From NCBI GenBank assembly GCA_002471375.1, contig DKPV01000090.1, forward strand, positions 1 through 38,157: a stretch of DNA of 38,157 nt. The letters are read 5' to 3'. Shown here one piece after another: positions 32,247 through 38,157 of the stretch (position 1 is its first letter; every line of letters starts with the position of its first letter). The notes below the pieces were generated by a model that was given only the letters and a program-made list of their open reading frames with translations, was not told where the DNA came from and searched no databases. Origin of the DNA: Flavobacteriales bacterium UBA7325 (GTDB lineage Bacteria; Bacteroidota; Bacteroidia; Flavobacteriales_D; Crocinitomicaceae). The translations under genes and the position numbers were made by a program.

Positions 32247-33851
32247 ATGAAATTTCTACTTGGGGCGCTTGCCACGATTTTACCTTTTGTTCAATTCGCA
32301 CAAGAAAAGGGTTTAGACCAAAAGATTGACGAAGGGTTCGGTGCTGCTACAGGCTGGTTTGTGAATGCCATATTCTATCAGATTGAATTTTCAGATGACA
32401 TAAAAGTGTATTGGGTACTTTTCCCTCTAATCATTGGAGCAACGTTCTTCACTATTTACTTTCGATTAATAAATTTCAGTGGGTTTAGAACCGCTGTTAA
32501 CATAGTTAGAGGTAAGTATGATGACATTGAATCTGGAGGAGCGGATCACGTAGAGGCTTCGCATAGTGTGCATACAGTAGATGGTGATGTTGTGGATACA
32601 ATTCGTGTCGAGCAAGATGCTGATCATCACGGGGAGGTTACTCACTTTCAAGCGTTAACTGCAGCGCTTTCTGCAACAGTTGGATTAGGGAATATTGCGG
32701 GTGTAGCTATAGCGGTAACAATTGGTGGTGCAGGTGCAACATTCTGGATGATTATAGCTGGTTTCTTGGGTATGGCATCGAAATTTGTAGAGTGTACACT
32801 AGGTGTGAAGTATCGAGAAATTGCGGAAGATGGTACTGTTTACGGTGGTCCGATGTATTATTTGAAGAACGGACTTAAGTCTCGAGGTTTCAAGGCTCTT
32901 GGAGGTGTGTTAGCTATTGTTTTCGCGATCATGTGTATTGGAGGTTCATTTGGTGGTGGAAACATGTTCCAAGTGAATCAAGCCTTTCAATTAGTAGAGA
33001 ACATTACAGGAGGTGAGGAATCATTCTTTCATGGTAAAGGTTGGTTATTCGGTTTGATCATGGCTGTTTTAGTTGGAATAGTAATCATTGGAGGAATTAA
33101 GAAAATTGCTAAGGTTACAGATAAGATCGTGCCTTTCATGGTTGCCATTTATGTTGCTGCATGTCTCTTTGTGATCTTTGCTAAATATGACATGATTGGA
33201 GGAGCATTTGTTCAAATTTGGGATGGAGCCTTTACGGCTACTGGTATCGCCGGTGGTGTTATCGGGGTGTTAGTTCAAGGATTCAAACGTGCGGCCTTTT
33301 CAAACGAAGCTGGTATTGGTTCTGCGTCAATAGCCCACTCAGCTGTAAAAACTAAATATGCAGCAAGTGAAGGCTTAGTTGCGCTACTTGAACCATTCAT
33401 TGATACTGTTTTGGTTTGTACTATGACAGCGTTAGTTTTGATCATAACTGGATTTGTGGATCCATCAAATACTGGGATGAATGATGCTCAGGCAATATTG
33501 TTAACATCAGGGGCCTTTGAGTCTGTTATTTCATGGTTCCCTTATGTGCTTACAGTTGCTGTTGTTTTGTTTGCGTTCAGTTCGATGATATCATGGTCTT
33601 ACTATGGATTCCAAGCTTGGTCGTTCCTGTTTGGGAGATCAAAGCGCGTAGAATATTCATACAAAATTCTGTTCTGCCTATTTGTAATCATTGGATCTGC
33701 GGCAAGCCTTGGATCGGTGATCGCCTTTTCGGATGCGATGATTTTTGCAATGATGGTGCCTAACATGATCGGATTGTTCCTTTTAGCGCCGAAAGTGAAA
33801 GCAGAATTAGTGAAATTCAAAACTGCCATTGCTAATAAGGCGAAAGCGTAA
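32247..33851 (+). CDS. Sodium:alanine (AGCS family) symporter
   Basis: A 534-residue inner-membrane sodium-coupled amino-acid importer. Family motifs are ALSATVGLGNIAGVAIA (140-156), SKFVECTLGVKYRE, GGPMYYLKNGL, FGGGNMFQVNQ and FSNEAGIGSASIAHSAVK. It is longer than many AGCS proteins. An N-terminal hydrophobic leader (4-17) precedes the first family helix. A hydrophilic His/Asp/Glu-rich stretch (residues 92-129) is inserted between the first helices and the GEVTHFQAL motif. Alanine or glycine is the usual substrate; the exact one cannot be read. Transcribed from its own promoter; the next gene starts five bases after its stop. Confidence 0.92.
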   Translation: MKFLLGALATILPFVQFAQEKGLDQKIDEGFGAATGWFVNAIFYQIEFSDDIKVYWVLFPLIIGATFFTIYFRLINFSGFRTAVNIVRGKYDDIESGGADHVEASHSVHTVDGDVVDTIRVEQDADHHGEVTHFQALTAALSATVGLGNIAGVAIAVTIGGAGATFWMIIAGFLGMASKFVECTLGVKYREIAEDGTVYGGPMYYLKNGLKSRGFKALGGVLAIVFAIMCIGGSFGGGNMFQVNQAFQLVENITGGEESFFHGKGWLFGLIMAVLVGIVIIGGIKKIAKVTDKIVPFMVAIYVAACLFVIFAKYDMIGGAFVQIWDGAFTATGIAGGVIGVLVQGFKRAAFSNEAGIGSASIAHSAVKTKYAASEGLVALLEPFIDTVLVCTMTALVLIITGFVDPSNTGMNDAQAILLTSGAFESVISWFPYVLTVAVVLFAFSSMISWSYYGFQAWSFLFGRSKRVEYSYKILFCLFVIIGSAASLGSVIAFSDAMIFAMMVPNMIGLFLLAPKVKAELVKFKTAIANKAKA

Positions 33852-33856
33852 GAGCT

Positions 33857-34723
33857 GTGCCAATCTCCAAACGAAATAGAAGAGGAGTCCTTGCATTACT
33901 TCTTGTTGGAGTAGTTATATCGTTTACACCTAGATTTCTCGCGAGCGTATCGCCCAGAGAAGAACCAGTAATATCCTTTAAGAAAGCGAAGGTTATCGAA
34001 GGTGAGATTGTAGAGCACAAGCGTACCTGGAAGAAGAATAAAGCGCGAAAGAAGAAAAGTTCTAGAAATAGATACAAGACACCATCGCAAAGGTTTGATC
34101 CGAATCAATATGCGGAAGAAGACTGGATGAATCTTGGTTTATCCAAGAAACAGGCACAGGTAGTTGTGAAATTTTCGAAACGTGGATTGAAATCGAATGC
34201 AGACCTTGAAAAAATCTATGTTCTTTCGCCTGAATTCTTAGCAACTATAGAAGACTCAACGTATTATCCTGAGGGGTATATATACATGCGTGAAAAGGAC
34301 GCTTTGACGGATCTTGATAAGTCTAGATTGTTGGTTGCTTTAAATTCCGCAGATGAGAGTGAGTTCAAAAAGATTGATGGTATAGGACCTTACTTTGCTG
34401 CTAAGATTATCAACTATCGAGAAGTGTTAGGGGGGTATGCGAATAAGGAACAATTACTAGAAATTTGGAAACTGGACATTAAGAAATACCAAGAAATCCG
34501 AAATTATATCGAGGTGGATGATGTTAAGTTTACGACCATTTCAATTAATACTGCAACGGTCAATGAGTTAAAAACCCATCCTTATATAAACTATAATATC
34601 GCGAACTCGATTGTGAAGATTAGAGCGCAAATTGGATCTTACGGAACTCTTGATGAAATTAAGAAGTCAGTTCTAATAGATGAGATCACTTATCAAAAAA
34701 TTAAACCGTACATATCGCTGTAA
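33857..34723 (+). CDS. Membrane-anchored helix-hairpin-helix protein (ComEA-like)
   Basis: A 288-residue protein with a basic N-terminus, one hydrophobic segment (about 11-27), a Lys/Arg-rich linker, and three helix-hairpin-helix units. These are near LGLSKKQAQVVVKFSKRG, IDGIGPYFAAKIINYREVLGG and INYNIANSIVKIRAQIGSYG. The ComEA family binds double-stranded DNA outside the inner membrane during natural uptake. Members of this three-unit form are frequent in Bacteroidota and no competence gene lies nearby, so that role is unproven. GTG at 33857 is the only plausible start between the upstream in-frame stop (33836-33838) and the hydrophobic segment. Its stop is one base before the apt start. Confidence 0.83.
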   Translation: MPISKRNRRGVLALLLVGVVISFTPRFLASVSPREEPVISFKKAKVIEGEIVEHKRTWKKNKARKKKSSRNRYKTPSQRFDPNQYAEEDWMNLGLSKKQAQVVVKFSKRGLKSNADLEKIYVLSPEFLATIEDSTYYPEGYIYMREKDALTDLDKSRLLVALNSADESEFKKIDGIGPYFAAKIINYREVLGGYANKEQLLEIWKLDIKKYQEIRNYIEVDDVKFTTISINTATVNELKTHPYINYNIANSIVKIRAQIGSYGTLDEIKKSVLIDEITYQKIKPYISL

Positions 34724-34724
34724 A

Positions 34725-35255
34725 ATGAGCCTTGAAGAAAAAATTATGAACGCAATTAGAGATGTTGTGGATTTCCCAAAAGAAGGAATAGTTTTTAAAG
34801 ACATTACTCCTATCATGATGGACCCTACTTTATCTAATGAGATTGTTGATGCCCTTTATGAGCGGTACAAGGATCAAGGAATTGATATTGTTGCAGGGAT
34901 TGAAAGCAGAGGCTTCCTTTTTGGTTACCCACTAGCGATGAAATTAGGCCTCCCTTTTGTTTTAATTAGAAAGAAAGGAAAACTACCCTACGATAAGATT
35001 AGCTACGATTATGATTTAGAATATGGTAGCGCTACAATCGAAATGCATACAGATGCAATAGGAAATAAGCAACGTGTTTTAATTCATGATGACTTACTGG
35101 CAACAGGTGGATCGGCAAATGCAGCGGGACAATTAATTGAGAAAAGCGGCGGTGAGGTTGCAGCCTTTAACTTCCTTGTTTCTTTAGATTTTCTAAATGG
35201 AGAGGAAAAACTGAAAGGATTTTCTAACAATATTACTAATTTCGTCGCCTACTAA
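34725..35255 (+). CDS. apt: Adenine phosphoribosyltransferase
   Basis: A 176-residue cytosolic enzyme making AMP from adenine and PRPP. It shows DFPKEGIVFKDITPIM (16-31), GIESRGFLFG (58-67), the adenine-side loop FVLIRKKGKLPY (78-89) and the PRPP motif VLIHDDLLATGGSA (118-131). The start is ATG at 34725, one base after the preceding TAA; the longer upstream frame lies in the helix-hairpin-helix gene. The next gene starts 32 bases later. Confidence 0.96.
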   Translation: MSLEEKIMNAIRDVVDFPKEGIVFKDITPIMMDPTLSNEIVDALYERYKDQGIDIVAGIESRGFLFGYPLAMKLGLPFVLIRKKGKLPYDKISYDYDLEYGSATIEMHTDAIGNKQRVLIHDDLLATGGSANAAGQLIEKSGGEVAAFNFLVSLDFLNGEEKLKGFSNNITNFVAY

Positions 35256-35287
35256 ATTGGTAGGGAACTTTCAACACGACCTTAAAC

Positions 35288-36430
35288 ATGAATTTTGAGC
35301 TTAACGAGAATCAAAGAATGATCTCCCAAATGGTACGCGATTTCGCTGAAAAAGAAATTCGTCCAAATTTGAATCAATGGGATGCTGATGAGCATTTCCC
35401 TGTGGACGTAATGAAGAGGATGGGCGAGTTAGGCCTTCTAGGGATTTATGTTCCAGAACAATATGGCGGGTCTGGATTTAGTTATTCAGAATACGTCACA
35501 GCTTTAATTGAACTTGGAAAAGTATGCGGAGGAGTTGGTTTGAGTGTTGCTGCTCATAATTCACTGTGTACTGGACATATCTATTACCATGGTTCTGAGG
35601 AGCAGAAAATGAAATATCTACCAAAACTGGCTTCAGGAGAATTTATAGGGGCGTGGGGATTAACAGAACCTAATACAGGGTCTGATGCTATGCGAATGAA
35701 AACTACTGCAGTCAAAGAAGGTAATGAATGGGTAATTAATGGCGCTAAGACATGGATTACACATGGGAAATCAGGTGATGTTGCCGTTATTCTTGTTAGA
35801 ACTGGAGATTTATTAGATAGCCGTGGAATTACTGCCTTTATTATCGAAACAGATACTCCTGGATTCTCAGCAGTGAAAATCGGTGATAAATTAGGAGTAA
35901 GAGCAAGTGAAACTGCAGAGCTTATTTTTGATAATGTTAGAGTACCAGAAGAAAATGTGATTGGTGAAGTTGGTATGGGATTCATTCAATCGATGCAAGT
36001 TCTTGACGGTGGTAGAATATCAATTGCTGCATTAAGTTGCGGTGTTGCTAGAGGGGCTTATGAAGCTTCTGTTAAGTATGGAAAGGAACGCGAGCAGTTT
36101 GGAAAGCCAATCGCACAGTTCCAAGCGATTGGGTTTAAATTAGCAGATATGGCGACTGAAGTTCATGCGGCAGAGTTATTGACAATGCAAGCGGCCGAAT
36201 TAAAGAACGCGCAGAAGCCAATGACAAAAGAGGGAGCTTTCGCAAAATATTTTGCGAGTGAAGTTGCCGTGAAATGTGGTAATGAAGCTGTACAAATTAT
36301 GGGAGGATATGGCTATACGAAAGAGTACCCAGCTGAGAAATTCTTGAGAGATGCCAAGTTGATGACCATTGGTGAAGGAACCTCAGAAATACAAAAAGTT
36401 GTTATTTCAAGAGAAATTTTGAAGCAATAA
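35288..36430 (+). CDS. Acyl-CoA dehydrogenase (short/medium-chain type)
   Basis: A 380-residue flavoprotein catalysing alpha,beta-dehydrogenation of acyl-CoA, first step of beta-oxidation or of branched-chain amino-acid breakdown. FAD and substrate motifs are WGLTEPNTGSDA (123-134), TWITHG (155-160) and GGYGYTKEYPAEKFLRDAK (339-357). The catalytic base is Glu363 in IGEGTSEIQ, the position used in short-chain acyl-CoA dehydrogenases, whereas isovaleryl- and long-chain enzymes use another residue. No other degradation gene is adjacent, so chain length is not settled. It could act downstream of the AtoE-type permease, although the two genes are far apart. Confidence 0.94.
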   Translation: MNFELNENQRMISQMVRDFAEKEIRPNLNQWDADEHFPVDVMKRMGELGLLGIYVPEQYGGSGFSYSEYVTALIELGKVCGGVGLSVAAHNSLCTGHIYYHGSEEQKMKYLPKLASGEFIGAWGLTEPNTGSDAMRMKTTAVKEGNEWVINGAKTWITHGKSGDVAVILVRTGDLLDSRGITAFIIETDTPGFSAVKIGDKLGVRASETAELIFDNVRVPEENVIGEVGMGFIQSMQVLDGGRISIAALSCGVARGAYEASVKYGKEREQFGKPIAQFQAIGFKLADMATEVHAAELLTMQAAELKNAQKPMTKEGAFAKYFASEVAVKCGNEAVQIMGGYGYTKEYPAEKFLRDAKLMTIGEGTSEIQKVVISREILKQ

Positions 36431-36460
36431 TTGCAATTAGAATTAATAGTAGTATATTTG
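36431..36460 (+). promoter_or_regulatory. Complete Bacteroidota promoter for rpsU
   Basis: TTG (36431-36433), a 19-base spacer, then TATATTTG (36453-36460): a full match to the -33/-7 consensus. It starts immediately after the acyl-CoA dehydrogenase stop and gives an rpsU leader of about 48 bases. Confidence 0.8.
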
Positions 36461-36514
36461 TCGCCCGTACATCAATAAGGGATGTGCAAATAGACTAAAG
36501 AAAGAAGAAAAGAT

Positions 36515-36706
36515 ATGTTAATTATTCCAGTCAAAGAAGGCGAAAACATCGAAAGAGCAATTAAGAAGTACAAGAAGAAATTCGAGAAGACGAAAGTTAT
36601 GCGTCAACTTCGCTCGCGTAGAGAATTCACTAAACCTTCAGTAAGTAAGCGTCAGGAGCGTATCCGCGCTGGTTACAAGCAACGCATGGCGTCTGCTGAG
36701 ATTTAA
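36515..36706 (+). CDS. rpsU: 30S ribosomal protein bS21
   Basis: A 63-residue basic protein, normal for Bacteroidota. The start MLIIPVKEGENIERAIKKYK and a core with FEKTKVMRQLRSRREF identify it. In Bacteroidota bS21 lies next to bS6 and bS18 and helps hide the 3' end of 16S rRNA. The leader has only A/G-rich AGAAAGAAGAAAAG and no GGAGG before the ATG. Strong Shine-Dalgarno-based self-regulation, reported for rpsU in some Flavobacteriia, is therefore not evident here. First gene of the rpsU-xer-hpf block. Confidence 0.96.
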   Translation: MLIIPVKEGENIERAIKKYKKKFEKTKVMRQLRSRREFTKPSVSKRQERIRAGYKQRMASAEI

Positions 36707-36735
36707 ATCGTAACATATTTCTATAATACTACGTA

Positions 36736-36742
36736 AAAGGAG
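36736..36742 (+). promoter_or_regulatory. Shine-Dalgarno sequence (AAAGGAG) before the Xer recombinase
   Basis: AAAGGAG ends four bases before the ATG at 36747. Such sequences are rare in front of genes of this phylum, where the anti-Shine-Dalgarno is masked. It supports the first Met (36747) over the second (36762). Confidence 0.55.
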
Positions 36743-36746
36743 CTGT

Positions 36747-37637
36747 ATGGCTTCTTTTTTTATGCACGATAGTTTTATTGAATACCTTGTCGCTGAGAAG
36801 CGGTTCTCCGAACATACGTGCAAGGCATATAAAAAGGATCTGGATCAATTTGCTGAATTCTCAGGAGCGATAACTCAAAAAGACCTACAAGAAATCGATG
36901 CTCGACTTATCCGTGGTTGGATTGTTTCTATTATGGAGAATGGTCTCGCGCCTCAAAGTGTTAATCGTAAGCTTTCCACGCTGAGAACATATTTTAAATG
37001 GCTTCGAAGAAGTAATTTGATCAAAAGCAATCCGATGCAGTTGATTACAGGGCCGAAGAATGTAAAAAGATTGCCATCCTTTGCGCAGAAGCAGGAACTG
37101 GAGCCGGTAAGAATTGATATCCTATTCTCAGGTGACTTTGAAGGTATACGAGATAGATTGATGTTTGAGTTTTTCTATCAAACTGGAATCCGTTTGAGCG
37201 AGTTGATCGGATTGTCAGTCTCCGATGTGGCTCAAGATAAGATCAAAGTACTGGGGAAAAGAAACAAGGAGCGATTGATTCCTATAACACCAGAGTTGAG
37301 AGAATTGGTGAATAAATACCTTGCTTTAAGACATGATTTGGAGCTTAAGAATGACGCTTTCTTCGTGTTAAAAACTGATAAAAAACTATACCCCAAGTTT
37401 GTTTATAGGAGAATAAATAGCTATCTTTCTTCCGCAACGGATATGAAAAAAAAGAGTCCGCATGTGCTTAGACACACCTTTGCAACTCATATGTTAAATA
37501 ATGGAGCAGGGTTAGAGGTGTTAAAAGAGCTACTTGGGCATGCAAACTTGTCAGCAACTCAAATATATACACATAACTCGTTTGCTGAGCTGACATCTAT
37601 TTACTCACAGTCCCACCCAAGAGGACAACAAAAATAA
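36747..37637 (+). CDS. XerC/XerD-type tyrosine recombinase
   Basis: A 296-residue site-specific recombinase with an N-terminal SAM-like core-binding domain (about 1-90) and a complete catalytic set: Arg149 (TGIRLSEL), Lys171 (GKRNKER), His239 and Arg242 (HVLRHTF), His265 (LLGHANLS) and nucleophile Tyr274 (QIYTH). Length and placement between rpsU and hpf indicate the housekeeping chromosome-dimer resolvase, not a mobile element. Whether it is XerC or XerD cannot be decided here. It is 40 bases after rpsU and six before hpf. Confidence 0.92.
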   Translation: MASFFMHDSFIEYLVAEKRFSEHTCKAYKKDLDQFAEFSGAITQKDLQEIDARLIRGWIVSIMENGLAPQSVNRKLSTLRTYFKWLRRSNLIKSNPMQLITGPKNVKRLPSFAQKQELEPVRIDILFSGDFEGIRDRLMFEFFYQTGIRLSELIGLSVSDVAQDKIKVLGKRNKERLIPITPELRELVNKYLALRHDLELKNDAFFVLKTDKKLYPKFVYRRINSYLSSATDMKKKSPHVLRHTFATHMLNNGAGLEVLKELLGHANLSATQIYTHNSFAELTSIYSQSHPRGQQK

Positions 37638-37643
37638 AGCGCT

Positions 37644-37937
37644 ATGGATTTTAAAGTAAACACAGTACATTTTTCAGCAGACCAGAAATTGTTGGACTAT
37701 ATCCATGGGAAGGTTAAAAAGCTTGAGATGATGGCTGATCAAATTATTGCCAGTGAAGTATACTTGAGGCTCGATAAAAATGGAGAGCAAGAAAACAAAG
37801 TCGCCGAAGTGAAAATTCTCTTACCAGGAAATGAGCTATTCGCCCGCAAGCAATGTAAAAGTTTCGAAGAAGCAACAGATTCGGCAGTGCATGCATTGAA
37901 GAAACAGGTAGAAAAGTACAAGGCTAAAATGTCTTAA
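37644..37937 (+). CDS. hpf: Ribosome hibernation-promoting factor, short form
   Basis: A 97-residue protein of the HPF/RaiA (YfiA) family: KVNTVHFSADQKLLDYIHGKVKK-type beta-alpha start, VYLRLD, then KVAEVKILLPGNELFARKQ and FEEATDSAVHALKKQVEKYK at the C-terminus. It binds the decoding region of the 30S subunit and silences ribosomes in stationary phase. It lacks the C-terminal dimerisation domain of long HPF, so 100S dimers would need another factor. Followed by a strong terminator. Confidence 0.92.
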   Translation: MDFKVNTVHFSADQKLLDYIHGKVKKLEMMADQIIASEVYLRLDKNGEQENKVAEVKILLPGNELFARKQCKSFEEATDSAVHALKKQVEKYKAKMS

Positions 37938-37954
37938 GAAAAATTAAAATACTG

Positions 37955-37992
37955 AAAATGAGGGTGATTTATTTCAACCCTCATTTTTTTTT
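37955..37992 (+). terminator. Rho-independent terminator after hpf
   Basis: AAAATGAGGGT and ACCCTCATTTT form an 11-bp perfect stem around an 11-base loop, continuing into a run of nine T that includes the end of the stem. It begins 18 bases after the hpf stop. Confidence 0.95.
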
Positions 37993-38013
37993 GAAAAAAG
38001 TTTTCAAAAGTCA

Positions 38014-38043
38014 TTGTTACATAGGAATAGTTTCATACATTTG
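38014..38043 (+). promoter_or_regulatory. Complete Bacteroidota promoter for the tRNA operon
   Basis: TTG (38014-38016), 19-base spacer, TACATTTG (38036-38043). Both boxes and the spacing match the consensus exactly, as in the rpsU promoter. The expected leader before the tRNA is about 58 bases. Confidence 0.85.
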
Positions 38044-38106
38044 CACTCCCTAAACGGAGGGGACACTTTAAAAGTTCTTTCAAATATTGAATATAATTAT
38101 ACTAAG

Positions 38107-38157
38107 GCCGATGTAGCTCAGCTGGCTAGAGCAGCTGATTTGTAATCAGCAGGTCGT
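38107..38157 (+). tRNA. tRNA-Thr (anticodon TGT), 5' part, cut by window end
   Basis: GCCGATG acceptor strand, T-A, D-arm GCTC...GAGC with AGCTGGCTA loop, anticodon stem GCTGA/TCAGC around loop TTTGTAA. The anticodon TGT (38141-38143) reads ACA and other Thr codons. The variable loop and T-arm lie beyond the edge. In Bacteroidota this tRNA usually opens a tRNA-Thr-Tyr-Gly-Thr-tuf operon, which is expected but not seen here. Confidence 0.93.

Noticed and set aside
36747..37637. Mobile element integrase
   Set aside because: Length, neighbours (rpsU, hpf) and absence of att-like repeats or cargo genes point to the housekeeping Xer recombinase. The tRNA downstream shows no duplicated 3' end within the window.
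1..38157. CRISPR arrays, toxin-antitoxin pairs, phage-defence genes, insertion sequences
   Set aside because: Both strands were read for regular short repeats, small paired ORFs and transposase motifs; nothing supportable was found.

Overview
The window reads as ordinary chromosome of a member of the Bacteroidota, most likely order Flavobacteriales and close to Crocinitomicaceae (Fluviicola-like). Four things point there: two proteins with C-terminal type IX secretion sorting domains (one broken), a PorE-like lipoprotein, several Bacteroidota-type promoters (-7 box TAnnTTTG, two of them with TTG exactly 19 bases upstream), and the rpsU - tyrosine recombinase - hpf - tRNA-Thr order at the right end. 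Base composition is AT-rich. There is no CRISPR array, insertion sequence, prophage or attachment site. The assignment comes from reading motifs only; no database was searched.

Left part (1-10.7 kb): a truncated DMT/EamA permease overlaps ribD, both on minus. A type IX-secreted surface protein gene follows that has lost its start codon and carries an in-frame stop. Next come a tight pair of transporters (AtoE-type short-chain fatty acid permease and a divergent Nramp), an ArsC-like reductase, and a compact peroxide-defence module (2-Cys peroxiredoxin, Dps, divergent OxyR). The Kdo transferase waaA lies behind a small outer-membrane protein gene. The only gene-free stretch over 300 bases (10268-10718) holds the decayed remains of an OmpA-family gene with its terminator.

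Middle (10.7-18.9 kb): eight nearly gap-free plus-strand genes make nucleotide sugars. WbpA, WbpB, WbpE and WbpD equivalents together give UDP-2,3-diacetamido-2,3-dideoxy-glucuronate. Ugd and a UDP-glucuronate decarboxylase give UDP-glucuronate and UDP-xylose. RmlB gives dTDP-4-keto-6-deoxyglucose. A CpsB/YwqE-type PHP phosphatase closes the run. No glycosyltransferase, flippase or polymerase is present, so this is the precursor half of a surface-polysaccharide locus. It is followed by a polytopic membrane protein fused to a YceI domain and a convergent DUF2279 protein.

Right part (21.7-38.2 kb): LOG nucleosidase, a PASTA protein, a type IX-secreted protein and RluD form one run. The PorE-like lipoprotein stands alone between its own promoter and terminator. 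DUF2851, a PspC-like protein, a TrkA-type potassium channel and an RmlD-like reductase are translationally overlapped. An AGCS amino-acid symporter, a helix-hairpin-helix protein, apt and an acyl-CoA dehydrogenase follow. The window ends in the translation/chromosome-maintenance block rpsU, xer recombinase, hpf and the first 51 bases of tRNA-Thr.

The points most worth a second look are the membrane-YceI fusion, the overlapped DUF2851-PspC-channel-reductase operon, the non-canonical Nramp, and the two decayed surface-protein genes.
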